A stretch of DNA of 64,000 bases from assembly GCA_963791635.1 (NCBI GenBank), contig CAWBTC010000015.1, positions 1-64,000 on the forward strand, read 5' to 3'. The notes beneath the pieces are model-generated. The model saw only the letters and a list, made by a program, of their open reading frames with translations, was not told the DNA's origin and ran no database searches. Shown one piece after another: positions 7,622 through 14,948 of this stretch. How positions within the stretch are numbered: position 1 is the first letter of the stretch; every line of letters begins with the position of its first letter. The DNA is from VFMC01 sp963791635. GTDB taxonomy: Bacteria; Actinomycetota; Acidimicrobiia; Acidimicrobiales; Ilumatobacteraceae. The position numbers were made by a program, and so were the translations under genes.

Positions 7622-8392
7622 TCACGTGCAGTACTCGGGATGGTAATCCTGGTGTCCGCGCCCTGGCTGGCAGGCATTGGACCACTCGATCCGCGCGATC
7701 CGGAACCCCGGTTGGTCGAGCGAGATGTGCATGACGAGACGCGTGCCGTGTACTGAGTCGTCAAGGAAGCCCTCGGTCGTCACGATCACGACGACGGTCG
7801 AGCCCTCGACGGCACCTTGCTCGATCGTTCGCAGTTCCGCCGGTGAAGAGACATCGCCTGCCACGGCGTTGGCGAATGCGATCGGGCTCGTACCCCAGGG
7901 CCAGACGTCCGACTGACCCGACTCTGGCCACGTGATCGTGTCGAGGTAAGCGTCCAGACCGATCGGTGTCGCCGTGCCGGCTTCGACATCGATCTGCAGT
8001 TGGCCGTCCCAGCCGGTCGGTCGGTTCTCGAACGGCGCGATTCGAGCGAAGGAGTCGCCGTTCGGTAGCAGCATCGTTCCCTGCGGCTCGAGGACAAGCG
8101 GTCCGCCCAGTTCGGCCCACGACACCGGTAGTTCCACGTAGGCGAGGGTTCCATCGCGCCAGCCGCGGATCAGTTCGGTACGCATGGCACCGTTCGTCTC
8201 GGAGTAGGCAGCGATGAAGCCACCGTCGAACGTCGGTGACACTGCGCTGGTGCCGGGCTGCTCGGCGACGACCTTGCGCCCGTCGAGGCTCCACTGCCAG
8301 CCGTTCGCTTGCACCAAGTTGTTGGCGTCGTCGAACGCTCCGTGGGTGATCGCGGACGTTGAGCCACCGGTCCGATCGATCCACACCGTCAC
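7622..8392 (-). CDS. Hypothetical protein, possibly N-terminally truncated
   Basis: I do not recognise a named family. The 256-residue reading frame has repeated strand-like blocks (GFIAAYSE, GTLAYVELPVSW, GGPLVLEPQGTMLLPNG) that suggest a beta-propeller or beta-sandwich. It ends with CQPGRGHQDYHPEYC, a cysteine-bounded tail seen in secreted actinobacterial proteins. The GTG at 8392 has no signal peptide, no lipobox and no good ribosome site, so the true N-terminus has probably been lost. Upstream on the same strand lies a broken phosphotransferase. The context is an island with several gene remnants. Confidence 0.5.
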   Translation of the reverse strand: MTVWIDRTGGSTSAITHGAFDDANNLVQANGWQWSLDGRKVVAEQPGTSAVSPTFDGGFIAAYSETNGAMRTELIRGWRDGTLAYVELPVSWAELGGPLVLEPQGTMLLPNGDSFARIAPFENRPTGWDGQLQIDVEAGTATPIGLDAYLDTITWPESGQSDVWPWGTSPIAFANAVAGDVSSPAELRTIEQGAVEGSTVVVIVTTEGFLDDSVHGTRLVMHISLDQPGFRIARIEWSNACQPGRGHQDYHPEYCT

Positions 8393-8489
8393 GGACGCCC
8401 TCCCGGCCCGATTCCGTGAACGCCGGGTGCCTCACCGCTGGCGAGGCGCAAGTGCCGCAACCCGTTCCGAAGGAGTCGCCGATGTCCGG

Positions 8490-8783
8490 TCGCCGTGTCT
8501 GGTCGGTGAGCTCGCTGCCGAAGTCGCCGATCGGACATCGGTGCAGTTCGGCCGCGGCATCGGCGAGGAGATCGGGAAGGCGTCGCAACAGCGTCGGGGC
8601 GGATCTCAGCGCGGTGCTCGCGGTGAGCCCGACGAGCAGCGGCTGCCCGGTAGCGAAGTCCATCACGCTCCACGCACGATCGAGTTCCGTGCTCGGCGCG
8701 TCGCTGCAACGAATCGCCGGTGCGGGGAACCCGCACCATGAGAGGTGGCGTTGCACAGCGGTCTCGGCCCACGGATTCTTCAC
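8490..8783 (-). pseudogene. Phosphotransferase (APH-family) N-lobe fragment
   Basis: About 95 residues resemble part of the aminoglycoside phosphotransferase/kinase-like family: HLSWCGFPAPAIRC, then WSVMDFATGQPLLVGL and RRLPDLLADAAAELHRCP. These correspond to the hinge and the helix that precede the catalytic loop. The catalytic HxDxxxxN and DxD motifs are missing, and a TAG lies just before the GTG at 8783, so both ends are gone. It is a relic, probably left by deletion. Exact borders are uncertain. Confidence 0.5.
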
Positions 8784-8956
8784 CAGCTACGCCAATTCGG
8801 CATCGTGCTCTTCGCGGTGCTCCTCGTCGCGGCCTACCTCGATGGCCGTCACCATGGCGATATCCACGCCGTGGCCGGCAGCGTCTGGGCGGCGGGGCCT
8901 GACTGTCGATGGCAGCGAAGGCTGTCCGAGCAGATCGGCGAGTCGGCAGAGTGTCC

Positions 8957-9634
8957 TCAGGTATCGGGCGTCACTCCGGACAGGTTCCAGAACGCGTCGG
9001 TGAGCCCGAGACTGTTCAGGATCGCCTGGTTCTGCTCACGGGTGCGCGGCCGCCAGTTCGGATCGATCCGGTTTCCCCACCAGGCGTACGCCAGTTCACA
9101 GAGCTTGATGACGGGGATCGTCGTCCCAGGGACTCTGGTACCCAGCCAGCTATCGATGTGCTCCTCCGACCGGAAGAGGTTCATCGTGCCTCAAGTGAAC
9201 ACGATGTCGTCCCACCATCGAACTGCCGGGACCACGCAGTGAAACAGCAAACTGTCGTCATCCGGCCGGGCGTCGCGCACCTGGACAGTGATTGGCTCAC
9301 CGCAGTCGGCGCACGACGTTTCGATGCGACCATCAACATGTAACGCCGCGCAGACGCCGAAGGCGTCCCATGCGCAGTTCGCATACCACCAACGGTCGTC
9401 AGCGAACACCCGATACGCGGTCGGAACCGCCGAGAAGGGGTTGGCCATCCGGATCTCGCGAGTGTGCGACTGCAGCACCAACGCATGATCGTCGTGCAGC
9501 CGCTGCCAACCAGCCCACACGGCATCAGGACTTGCGCCAGTAGCCGCCGCGACATCGTCGAGCGTCGGCGCGCGACCGAACTCGACGAACAGCCCGTACG
9601 TCACGTTCCGCAGCGCCACATCGCCTTCGTCCAT
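8957..9634 (-). CDS. MerB-like (alkylmercury lyase family) selenoprotein, UGA codon 148 read as Sec
   Basis: Read through its in-frame TGA (9193-9191) the gene gives 225 residues, close to organomercurial lyases. An N-terminal winged-helix part (1-60) precedes the MerB domain. That domain has ANPFSAVPTAYRV, then NC87AWD90 matching catalytic Cys96-x-x-Asp99, SC108ADC111GEP, and WWDDIVFT-U148-GTM-LFRSEEH. Sec148 aligns with catalytic Cys159 (spacing 61 versus 63 from the first Cys). After the TGA come a further 77 residues of normal family sequence (LTDAFW near the end), so this is not a chance stop. A SECIS-type hairpin follows. Start at 9634 because TACCGT ends 6 nt upstream (leaderless). Cleavage of C-Hg bonds is the family role; whether this branch does that is unknown. 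The alternative is a nonsense mutation. Confidence 0.75.
9161..9178 (-). promoter_or_regulatory. Candidate bacterial SECIS element of the MerB-like gene
   Basis: Thirteen nt after the UGA the mRNA folds into a 7-bp stem, CUCUUCC with GGAGGAG (one U-G wobble), closed by the tetraloop GGUC. The loop G-U pair lies 21-22 nt after the UGA. The E. coli fdhF SECIS has its essential apical G-U at nearly the same distance, in a GGUC-containing loop. All bases are also coding, as in bacterial SECIS elements. Confidence 0.65.
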
Positions 9635-9640
9635 CACCGA

Positions 9641-9646
9641 ACGGTA
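9641..9646 (-). promoter_or_regulatory. -10 hexamer of the MerB-like gene (leaderless)
   Basis: TACCGT on the minus strand ends exactly 6 nt before the ATG at 9634, so the transcript should begin at the start codon. It argues that the gene is still expressed. Confidence 0.5.
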
Positions 9647-9737
9647 CTGCGATTCTGAACACCGACGCGACGAGCTCAATGGCCGCGCAGACGTGCCCGA
9701 GAACGCCGAGCAGATCGGGTTCGGGTTGACCGAGGGA

Positions 9738-9935
9738 TCAGCCTTCGACCGTCAGCAGGAAGCTGCGCACGATTGCGTCGAATGCCTCGGCGGACTCCAA
9801 GTAGCACTCGTGGCCGAGTCCGGGCATCACCGTGAGCCTCGATCCAGGGATCGCAGTGTGAAGCTCCTTGGCGATGTGCGGCGATGAACGCTCGTCTGCG
9901 TCACCGTGGATCAGCAGCGTTGGTGCCTCGATCCG
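9738..9935 (-). pseudogene. Alpha/beta hydrolase, C-terminal remnant
   Basis: Sixty-five residues after an in-frame TAG (9938-9936) read as the end of an alpha/beta hydrolase: APTLLIHGDADERSSP with the acid residue, IPGSRLTVMPGLGHECYLES with the catalytic histidine, then AFDAIVRSFL and a TGA at 9740-9738. There is no start codon with a ribosome site and the nucleophile half is absent. It is a deletion remnant inside the island. Confidence 0.65.
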
Positions 9936-9938
9936 CTA

Positions 9939-10167
9939 CCTGTGGGACGAACTCGCCTTCACACCCGCAGCCGCTCAGGCTGCATGATCAACACAACAAC
10001 CGTCAACCAAACCTGCAGCAGTCCCCATAGCCGGCGTTATTGGTTGAGGCTCGCGAGCCCGATCGAGCTGTGGCTGACGGGATTCCCGCACAGACGTCTT
10101 TGCATCACCGGGTGACGATTCACTTGGCGTGGTCCCCAGCCGGCCCAGGAGGCGTCGTCGTGGGTCG
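9939..10167. other. Intergenic stretch without recognisable gene
   Basis: The sequence is visibly less GC-rich than its surroundings, and I see no coding pattern, tRNA or repeat. It separates the hydrolase remnant from the second VapBC copy and may hold an old deletion junction. Confidence 0.3.
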
Positions 10168-10551
10168 TCAGATGGTCTCGATCGTCAGACGGGCGCGGAC
10201 GGCATCGGCGATTCTCCGGATGTGAGTCGGGTTCGACGTCACCACGGCATCGTGCCGTCGGATCGCGCCCTCGACGACCGTGACGTCGACGATGTCATCG
10301 TGATCGGCGCGCGCAGCGAGCGTTCCGACGGCCTTGGCTTGTTCCTCGGTGAGAACGTCGGCAGTGCACAGGGCGAGGAAGCGGGCCAAGCTCGCCTGGC
10401 GGGATCCGCCGCGCCACGCTTCGGCAAGCACCGGGGTCGGCACGGTGGGGGAGACCTCGAGCGCGAGGAAGCCGGCGTGCAGTGCCCACATTCGTCGGTC
10501 GTTGCGGTCGGCGGCGATCAGCGCGCCAGTGTCGTAGGTGACGCCGTCCAC
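10168..10551 (-). CDS. vapC: PIN-domain toxin (VapC-like), copy 2, intact
   Basis: This complete 127-residue PIN-domain ribonuclease shows the N-terminal acid in VTYDTGALIA (D7), a conserved glutamate in AEAWRG (E44) and the C-terminal acidic cluster DHDDIVDVTVVEGA followed by VVTSNPTHIRRIAD. VapC toxins cleave tRNA or rRNA. The start is a GTG directly abutting the antitoxin stop, where copy 1 has ATG. Copy 1 at 5483-5867 is frameshifted, so this is the only intact toxin of the duplicated pair. No mutation in the expected active-site residues is seen. Confidence 0.88.
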   Translation of the reverse strand: MDGVTYDTGALIAADRNDRRMWALHAGFLALEVSPTVPTPVLAEAWRGGSRQASLARFLALCTADVLTEEQAKAVGTLAARADHDDIVDVTVVEGAIRRHDAVVTSNPTHIRRIADAVRARLTIETI

Positions 10552-10812
10552 TCAGGCGCTCTTGCGTGACGGCTGACGGCGCAGCATCGCCCTCGCTCGG
10601 GCGAGCCCGTCGGCGATCTCGTCGGGCGTGAGGGCTCCGTGTTGGCGTTCCCATTCGGCGACACCTTGGCGGCCGGCGTCGATCCGGAGGCGGTGCGCGG
10701 CGGTGTCCGCGATCCACCCGCTGACCGTGGTGCCTTCCGCGGTGGCGGCCTGGTCGATCGCGTCGGCGAGATCGGAGGGGAGTGAGATCGATCGCTTCTG
10801 TCGTTGGGCCAT
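10552..10812 (-). CDS. vapB: VapB-like ribbon-helix-helix antitoxin, copy 2
   Basis: This 86-residue ribbon-helix-helix antitoxin differs from copy 1 at only a few positions (for example VSGWIADTAAHRLR versus VSAWIAETAAHRLR). TACCAT (10819-10824) ends 6 nt before the ATG at 10812 and overlaps the same GTCCTACC direct repeats. The stop abuts the GTG of the toxin. Similarity to copy 1 continues upstream for about 180 bases into the tRNA fragment, so the duplicated unit is antitoxin, toxin, upstream spacer and tRNA end together. Cross-neutralisation between copies is likely. Confidence 0.87.
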   Translation of the reverse strand: MAQRQKRSISLPSDLADAIDQAATAEGTTVSGWIADTAAHRLRIDAGRQGVAEWERQHGALTPDEIADGLARARAMLRRQPSRKSA

Positions 10813-10818
10813 GATGAG

Positions 10819-10840
10819 ATGGTAGGACAGGAGGTAGGAC
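10819..10840 (-). promoter_or_regulatory. Promoter/operator of VapB copy 2
   Basis: TACCAT lies 6 nt before the ATG. GTCCTACC is repeated in direct orientation with a 12-base period, the same arrangement as copy 1, which supports a functional operator. Confidence 0.55.
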
Positions 10841-10988
10841 AGAGCAACGCGAAATCCTGCACGATTCCTGCACAAGGCCTGGCCGTACTGGCCGGACCTG
10901 GGCGGATCAGACGGACACAGGCGGACAACGGCGGTGGACGCAAGCAGGTCTGACGGACGAAGTCGGACCAGGCGGACGGATTTGTGGA

Positions 10989-11045
10989 GTCTTAAACCCC
11001 CCTTCCCGCAAGGGAGTGTGGGTTCGAACCCCGCCCCGGGCACCA
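10989..11045 (+). other. tRNA 3-prime fragment (leucine-type), probable attachment-site remnant, copy 2
   Basis: It has the same architecture as the fragment at 6304-6361: CTTAAAC, CCCCC, variable arm, T arm GTGGG-TTCGAAC-CCCGC, CCCGGGC, A, CCA. The variable arm differs (TCCC-GCAA-GGGA in place of CCTTCGAAGG) but still forms a stem, so the two fragments look like products of different tRNA genes, not one recent copy. No 5-prime half is present. Confidence 0.7.
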
Positions 11046-11372
11046 CATGTGAGCTGGGACAATGTGGTTCGAAGCAGCCAAGTCGGGCTAGAGAAAACAC
11101 GCCGAGAGCGGCGAATCCTTCACAGATCCTGCACAGGAGTTCGATGGCGTGCCGCCATGGCGAGGGGTTCGGTGCGGCGACACGACGGCGGTAGGGCTAT
11201 CGGGTCGACCTCGGCCCGATGCGGCGACGGGCAAGCGACGGCAGGTGTCGAAGCAGGGTTTCCGCACCAAGCGGGAGGATGAGCAGGCGAGCCGAGACCA
11301 TGCTGAAGGCGGCCGCCGAGGGAGCGGTCACCAACCGGACGCATCGAACGGTGGCGGTTGTGGCGATGGGAT
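11046..11372. other. Intergenic region right of the island
   Basis: I see no supported gene in these 327 bases. TCCTGCACAGG near 11127-11137 echoes TCCTGCAC motifs found upstream of both VapB copies, so the end of the mobile segment may lie here. The rest has no clear coding bias on either strand. Confidence 0.35.
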
Positions 11373-11891
11373 TCAGGCACCTCGATCGCGGCGACCTCGT
11401 CGCCGCTCCGCCCGATTCGGCGCGGGCTGTGCGGGGGCCGGTGGGGGGAGTGGTCCGGGGAGGTCGAGTCGCCGGACCAATGGCGCGTGGCAGGCGCAGT
11501 ACGCACCCGCCGGGAGGCGAATGTGGATCATGTCGCCGGGCTGTGGGAACTCACCGTAGCGATTCGCCCAGGTACCGAAGAGGTCGCTGTCGAGGTGGTC
11601 GGGGTGGACGTCTGCACTCTGCAGTTTCATCTCGACGAGACGGTGAACGGGGAGCGCTCCGGCGGATGTCACGAGATCGACGAGATGCGTCATCAGGGGG
11701 TGCTGCTTTTCGACTTCGACATCGAACAGCACGAGTTCGGGGTGGCCGAAGTTCTCGATCAGCCCGACGGTGTAGCACCAGGCGGAGGAGTCGTCGGCTA
11801 CCTGGACGAGGGCCCAGCCATGGACCCTGATCTGCAGGTCGAGCGCCTGCATCGCTTCTTCATGGGAGTAACCATCACATTCGAGGCACAT
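11373..11891 (-). CDS. DUF4262 domain protein
   Basis: This 172-residue cytoplasmic protein of unknown function starts at the ATG at 11891 with MCLECDGYSHEEAMQAL, then HGWALVQVADDSSAWCYTVGL and HPELVLFDVE, the typical opening of DUF4262. A proline/arginine-rich tail (residues 145-172) is unlikely to be folded. No ribosome site is strong. The gene stands alone between the island and a Rieske oxygenase on the other strand. The family has no assigned biochemistry. Confidence 0.75.
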   Translation of the reverse strand: MCLECDGYSHEEAMQALDLQIRVHGWALVQVADDSSAWCYTVGLIENFGHPELVLFDVEVEKQHPLMTHLVDLVTSAGALPVHRLVEMKLQSADVHPDHLDSDLFGTWANRYGEFPQPGDMIHIRLPAGAYCACHAPLVRRLDLPGPLPPPAPAQPAPNRAERRRGRRDRGA

Positions 11892-12185
11892 GGTGGCAGC
11901 ATGGCCAAGGGGTGTCACACGCGCCGGCGGGTGCCGGCCGCGCGCGATCGCTCGTGACATTGTGGGCACTGCGGGCACCTGGCCGCGTCGATGACGGTTC
12001 TGCTCGAGTTGCTTGCTGCTGCGGCCGAGGATCTGGGTGACCTGAAGCGACCGTTCGCACTCGGCCGGGGGCGGCCGGGCCCGCCCAGCTCGGACTGCTA
12101 CGTTCCGAATCGAGGCACGTCGAGTGTCTCGACCGACGAGGGGAGCCCGTACCGGCAGGTGCAAAGACGGGCCAGGAAGGTCGAC

Positions 12186-13275
12186 GTGTCGTCGAGTCGG
12201 GTGCACGAGCTGCTGGGACAGGCCGCGGGGTGCGAGACAGCGTTGAAGCGAGCGGTCACGCTGCCAGCGGAGCTGTTCACGGATCCTGAGTGGTTCGATG
12301 CTGAGCGACGAGTCATCCACCGGAACTGGGTCGCGGTGTGCCGAACGGCGGATGTGACCGCCGAGGCGCAGTACGTCGCTGTCGACGTGGCCGGAGAGCC
12401 CGTCGTCGTGATCCGAGGGCGAGATGGTGTGCTGCGGGCGATGTCGAACGTGTGCCGCCATCGTTCGATGACGATCGTCGAGGGGTCGGGGAGCATCTCG
12501 TCGCTGTGCTGCCCCTATCACCAATGGACGTATCGTCACGACGGCACGCTGATCAACGCTCCGTCGATGGAGCAGGCCGAGGACTTCGACGTCAACGACG
12601 TCTGCCTGCCGGCAGTTCACCGTGGATGAGTGGTGTGGCTGGGTGCTGGTCGCCATCGACCCGGTCCCTCAGCGGCCGGCCGATTCGTCGCCACACCTCA
12701 GCGCGCTCCTCGCTGAGCATCGAGTCGAGGAGATGGTTCGGGTCGATTCGCTCACGTACCCGTCACCGTGGAACTGGAAGATCTCCATCGAGAACTTCCT
12801 CGAGTCGTACCACCACCGGGGCGTGCACCCATCGACATTGGAACCCATGTTTCCCGGCGCACGGTCGTTCGTGCCCGACTCGCACGATGAACCGTGGGCG
12901 GCGATCGACCATGTCAGCGTGGTCGCTGGAGCCGAGCCGTTCATCGCCATCGTCGCCTTTCCGACGTTGATGTTCGCGATCGTTCGGGGTCTGGGCATGA
13001 CATGGTTTCGCGTGGAGCCGGTGGATGTCGACGAGACCATGTTGACGATCGAGATCTTCGTCCTACCGGAGTTCGCCGACGACGCCAGCGTCAAGGAGAT
13101 GCTTGCCGGCTCCACCGCCGCGATCAATGCCGAGGACATCTCGATCAATGCGCGAACCGCAGCGGGGCTCAGGTCACGATTCGCTCAGCCTGGAAGGATC
13201 AGTCATCTGGAAGCTGCCACGTGGGAGTTCCGAAACTGGTTGATCGGCCAGATCAGAGAGTCCCCGTCGAGGTAG
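12186..13275 (+). pseudogene. Rieske non-heme iron oxygenase, large subunit, one frameshift
   Basis: This is an aromatic-ring-hydroxylating-type oxygenase alpha subunit of about 363 residues with one missing base near 12615. The Rieske 2Fe-2S motif is C90-x-H92 and C109-x2-H112. After the break comes VDEWCGWVLVAID, then the mononuclear iron site ENFLESYHHRGVH (aspartate/glutamate bridge plus two histidines). The GTG at 12186 is preceded by AGGAAGG, and a TACGTT -10 lies near 12100. No reductase or beta subunit is adjacent, so it probably uses a general electron donor. Substrate unknown. Sequencing error or genuine inactivation are both possible. Confidence 0.8.
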
Positions 13276-13397
13276 GCAACACCCATTGCTTCGAGTGGCG
13301 GCGCAGGTGAAGTGCCGTCCCCGGCCGGGGGCGTGCTTGGACGACTACTGCACGGTTCTGTCCTGAAGCACGACCGTGACGCGCTCGGGCGATCGGT
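13276..13397. other. Convergent intergenic gap
   Basis: Between the Rieske gene and the PIG-L gene nothing coding is seen. GC-rich stretches could pair, but no clear hairpin plus U-run is present. Confidence 0.3.
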
Positions 13398-14108
13398 CTA
13401 CGCCGGGAACCGCTGGAAGGTCACGGCGTACTCGCAGCCCGCTTCCTGGCCTGCGGCCCGGGCGCCTTCACGGAGGAACCGGTCGGGGTCGAACGAAGCG
13501 TCACCGAGTCCTTCGATGTAGGCGCGGTGCTCGCGCAGCGAAGCGACACCCAGATCGAGCGTCTCGGTGACGTCGACGAAGTGCGTCGCTGCCGTTGCCG
13601 CCGCGACCCACACCGAGCGCACCCCGTTCCAACGGTCGCCGAGATCGGGCATCAACCAGCGGTTGGCCGCATCGCGGGTCGCGTCGATCGTTGCGAGGCC
13701 GACCGCACGATGGTCAGCGTGGTTGACCGGCCCGCCCGGACCCCAGGTCAGATCGAAGTTCATGGTCACGACGATGTCGGGCTGCAACCGACGAATGGCA
13801 CCGGCGATCCTCCGCCTCAACTCGAGACCCTCGACAACCTGGCCGTCTGGCAATCCCAGGAACTCGACATGACCGACGCCGACGATCGAGGCGCCACGGC
13901 GTTCTTCTTCCTCGCGCAATGGACCACAGGTCGCCGGGTCGAGGCCGTCGATTCCGGCCTCTCCGCTCGTCGCCAGGACGTACGAAACCCGCCTGCCATC
14001 GATGGTCCAGCGCGCGACCGCACTCGCAACCCCGTACTCCAGGTCGTCGGGGTGAGCGACGATCGCCACCGCACTGTGCCAGTCATCCGGAAAAGGCTCG
14101 AGGCTCAT
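13398..14108 (-). CDS. PIG-L family (LmbE-type) deacetylase
   Basis: This 236-residue zinc-dependent N-deacetylase is of the MshB/LmbE fold. The metal motif AHPDD is at residues 18-22 and the partner motif HADH (in GGPVNHADHRAVG) is near residue 130. Substrates in the family are amino-sugar conjugates such as GlcNAc-inositol or bacillithiol precursors; none can be chosen here. The ATG at 14108 has TAGCGT ending 6 nt upstream, indicating leaderless expression. The gene is monocistronic or first in its unit. Confidence 0.88.
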   Translation of the reverse strand: MSLEPFPDDWHSAVAIVAHPDDLEYGVASAVARWTIDGRRVSYVLATSGEAGIDGLDPATCGPLREEEERRGASIVGVGHVEFLGLPDGQVVEGLELRRRIAGAIRRLQPDIVVTMNFDLTWGPGGPVNHADHRAVGLATIDATRDAANRWLMPDLGDRWNGVRSVWVAAATAATHFVDVTETLDLGVASLREHRAYIEGLGDASFDPDRFLREGARAAGQEAGCEYAVTFQRFPA

Positions 14109-14114
14109 GGCGAA

Positions 14115-14120
14115 ACGCTA
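14115..14120 (-). promoter_or_regulatory. -10 hexamer of PIG-L gene (leaderless)
   Basis: TAGCGT on the minus strand ends 6 nt before the ATG at 14108. Confidence 0.5.
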
Positions 14121-14183
14121 CTGCCGAATCCTGACCAGCTCAGACCCCTGATCGGAGGGCACAGTTGGTGCTCGGACCATGGG

Positions 14184-14906
14184 TCAGGTGCAGGTGATCC
14201 ACACCGCCGCGAAGTGCGTCGCCGCGGCGATCACGGTCATCGTGTGCCAGGCCTCGTGGAACCCGAAGACGCCGGCTCGCAACATCGGTCGCTTGAGGCC
14301 GAACATGATCGCTCCCGCGCTGTAGACCGCTCCGGAGATCAAGCTCAGCGCCACGGGCAGCGCGCCAGTCGTGCGATAGAGAGCGGGCAGCAGTGCGGCG
14401 CACTCCGCGGCGAGCACGAAGTACATCACGGTGCCCGATGCATCCCCGTGGCGCCAGTGCCCGAACTTGAACGCAACGCCGGGGATCGCCGTCGCCCACA
14501 TGACGAGCACCAGCGCGAGACCCGCAGTTCGTTCCATTGCGACCAGGGCGAGCGGGGTGGCTGATCCTGCGATCGCGGCGTAGATGACCGCATGGTCGAG
14601 TCGTCGCCACGTGGCTCGCCGACGCAGTTCGTGCACCCAACGGTGGTACACGACCGACACCGCGAACATCGAGCACAGGCCGAGCGCGTAGATCATGCAG
14701 CCCACCCGGGCACGCGTTCCGTCGGCGACCGCGATGAGCGCAACCATCGCCGGCACGAAGATCCAGAGCGCGAAGAGATGCACACGTCCGCGCCACATCG
14801 GACGAGCGTTGTGACCGAGGGTGACGTCGTGGCCGTCGTCGACCGTGTATCGGGTGCTGAGCGGGGGATGCGTGCGCCGGATACCGGAAACGATAGCGAC
14901 GCCCAC
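14184..14906 (-). CDS. Hemolysin III (HlyIII/PAQR) family membrane protein
   Basis: This 240-residue integral membrane protein has about seven hydrophobic helices. The zinc-site motifs of the family are visible: SVVYHRWVHE in the first conserved helix pair, WRRLDHAVIY, and HEAWHTMTVIAAATHF near the C-terminus with the paired histidines. Bacterial members are of uncertain function despite the hemolysin name; a membrane hydrolase or receptor-like role has been proposed. It starts 43 bases after the Gfo/Idh/MocA gene and is probably a late gene of that operon. Confidence 0.85.
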   Translation of the reverse strand: MGVAIVSGIRRTHPPLSTRYTVDDGHDVTLGHNARPMWRGRVHLFALWIFVPAMVALIAVADGTRARVGCMIYALGLCSMFAVSVVYHRWVHELRRRATWRRLDHAVIYAAIAGSATPLALVAMERTAGLALVLVMWATAIPGVAFKFGHWRHGDASGTVMYFVLAAECAALLPALYRTTGALPVALSLISGAVYSAGAIMFGLKRPMLRAGVFGFHEAWHTMTVIAAATHFAAVWITCT

Positions 14907-14948
14907 CCGGTCGGAGCACTCGCTGACCCCTGGGGCGACAGTCGACGA

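Noticed and set aside
9191..9193. Plain nonsense mutation in the MerB-like gene
   Set aside because: Not excluded, but the stop is TGA, at the catalytic Cys, followed by a hairpin with the right loop and spacing, and the downstream half is undamaged. A second gene shows the same pattern.
11446..11510. Frameshift in the DUF4262 tail
   Set aside because: The last 28 residues are low complexity, but the domain itself is complete and nothing in other frames continues it.
12600..12640. Selenocysteine in the Rieske oxygenase break
   Set aside because: The downstream half is in a different frame, so a base is missing. The TGA there is a consequence of the frame change, not an in-frame codon.
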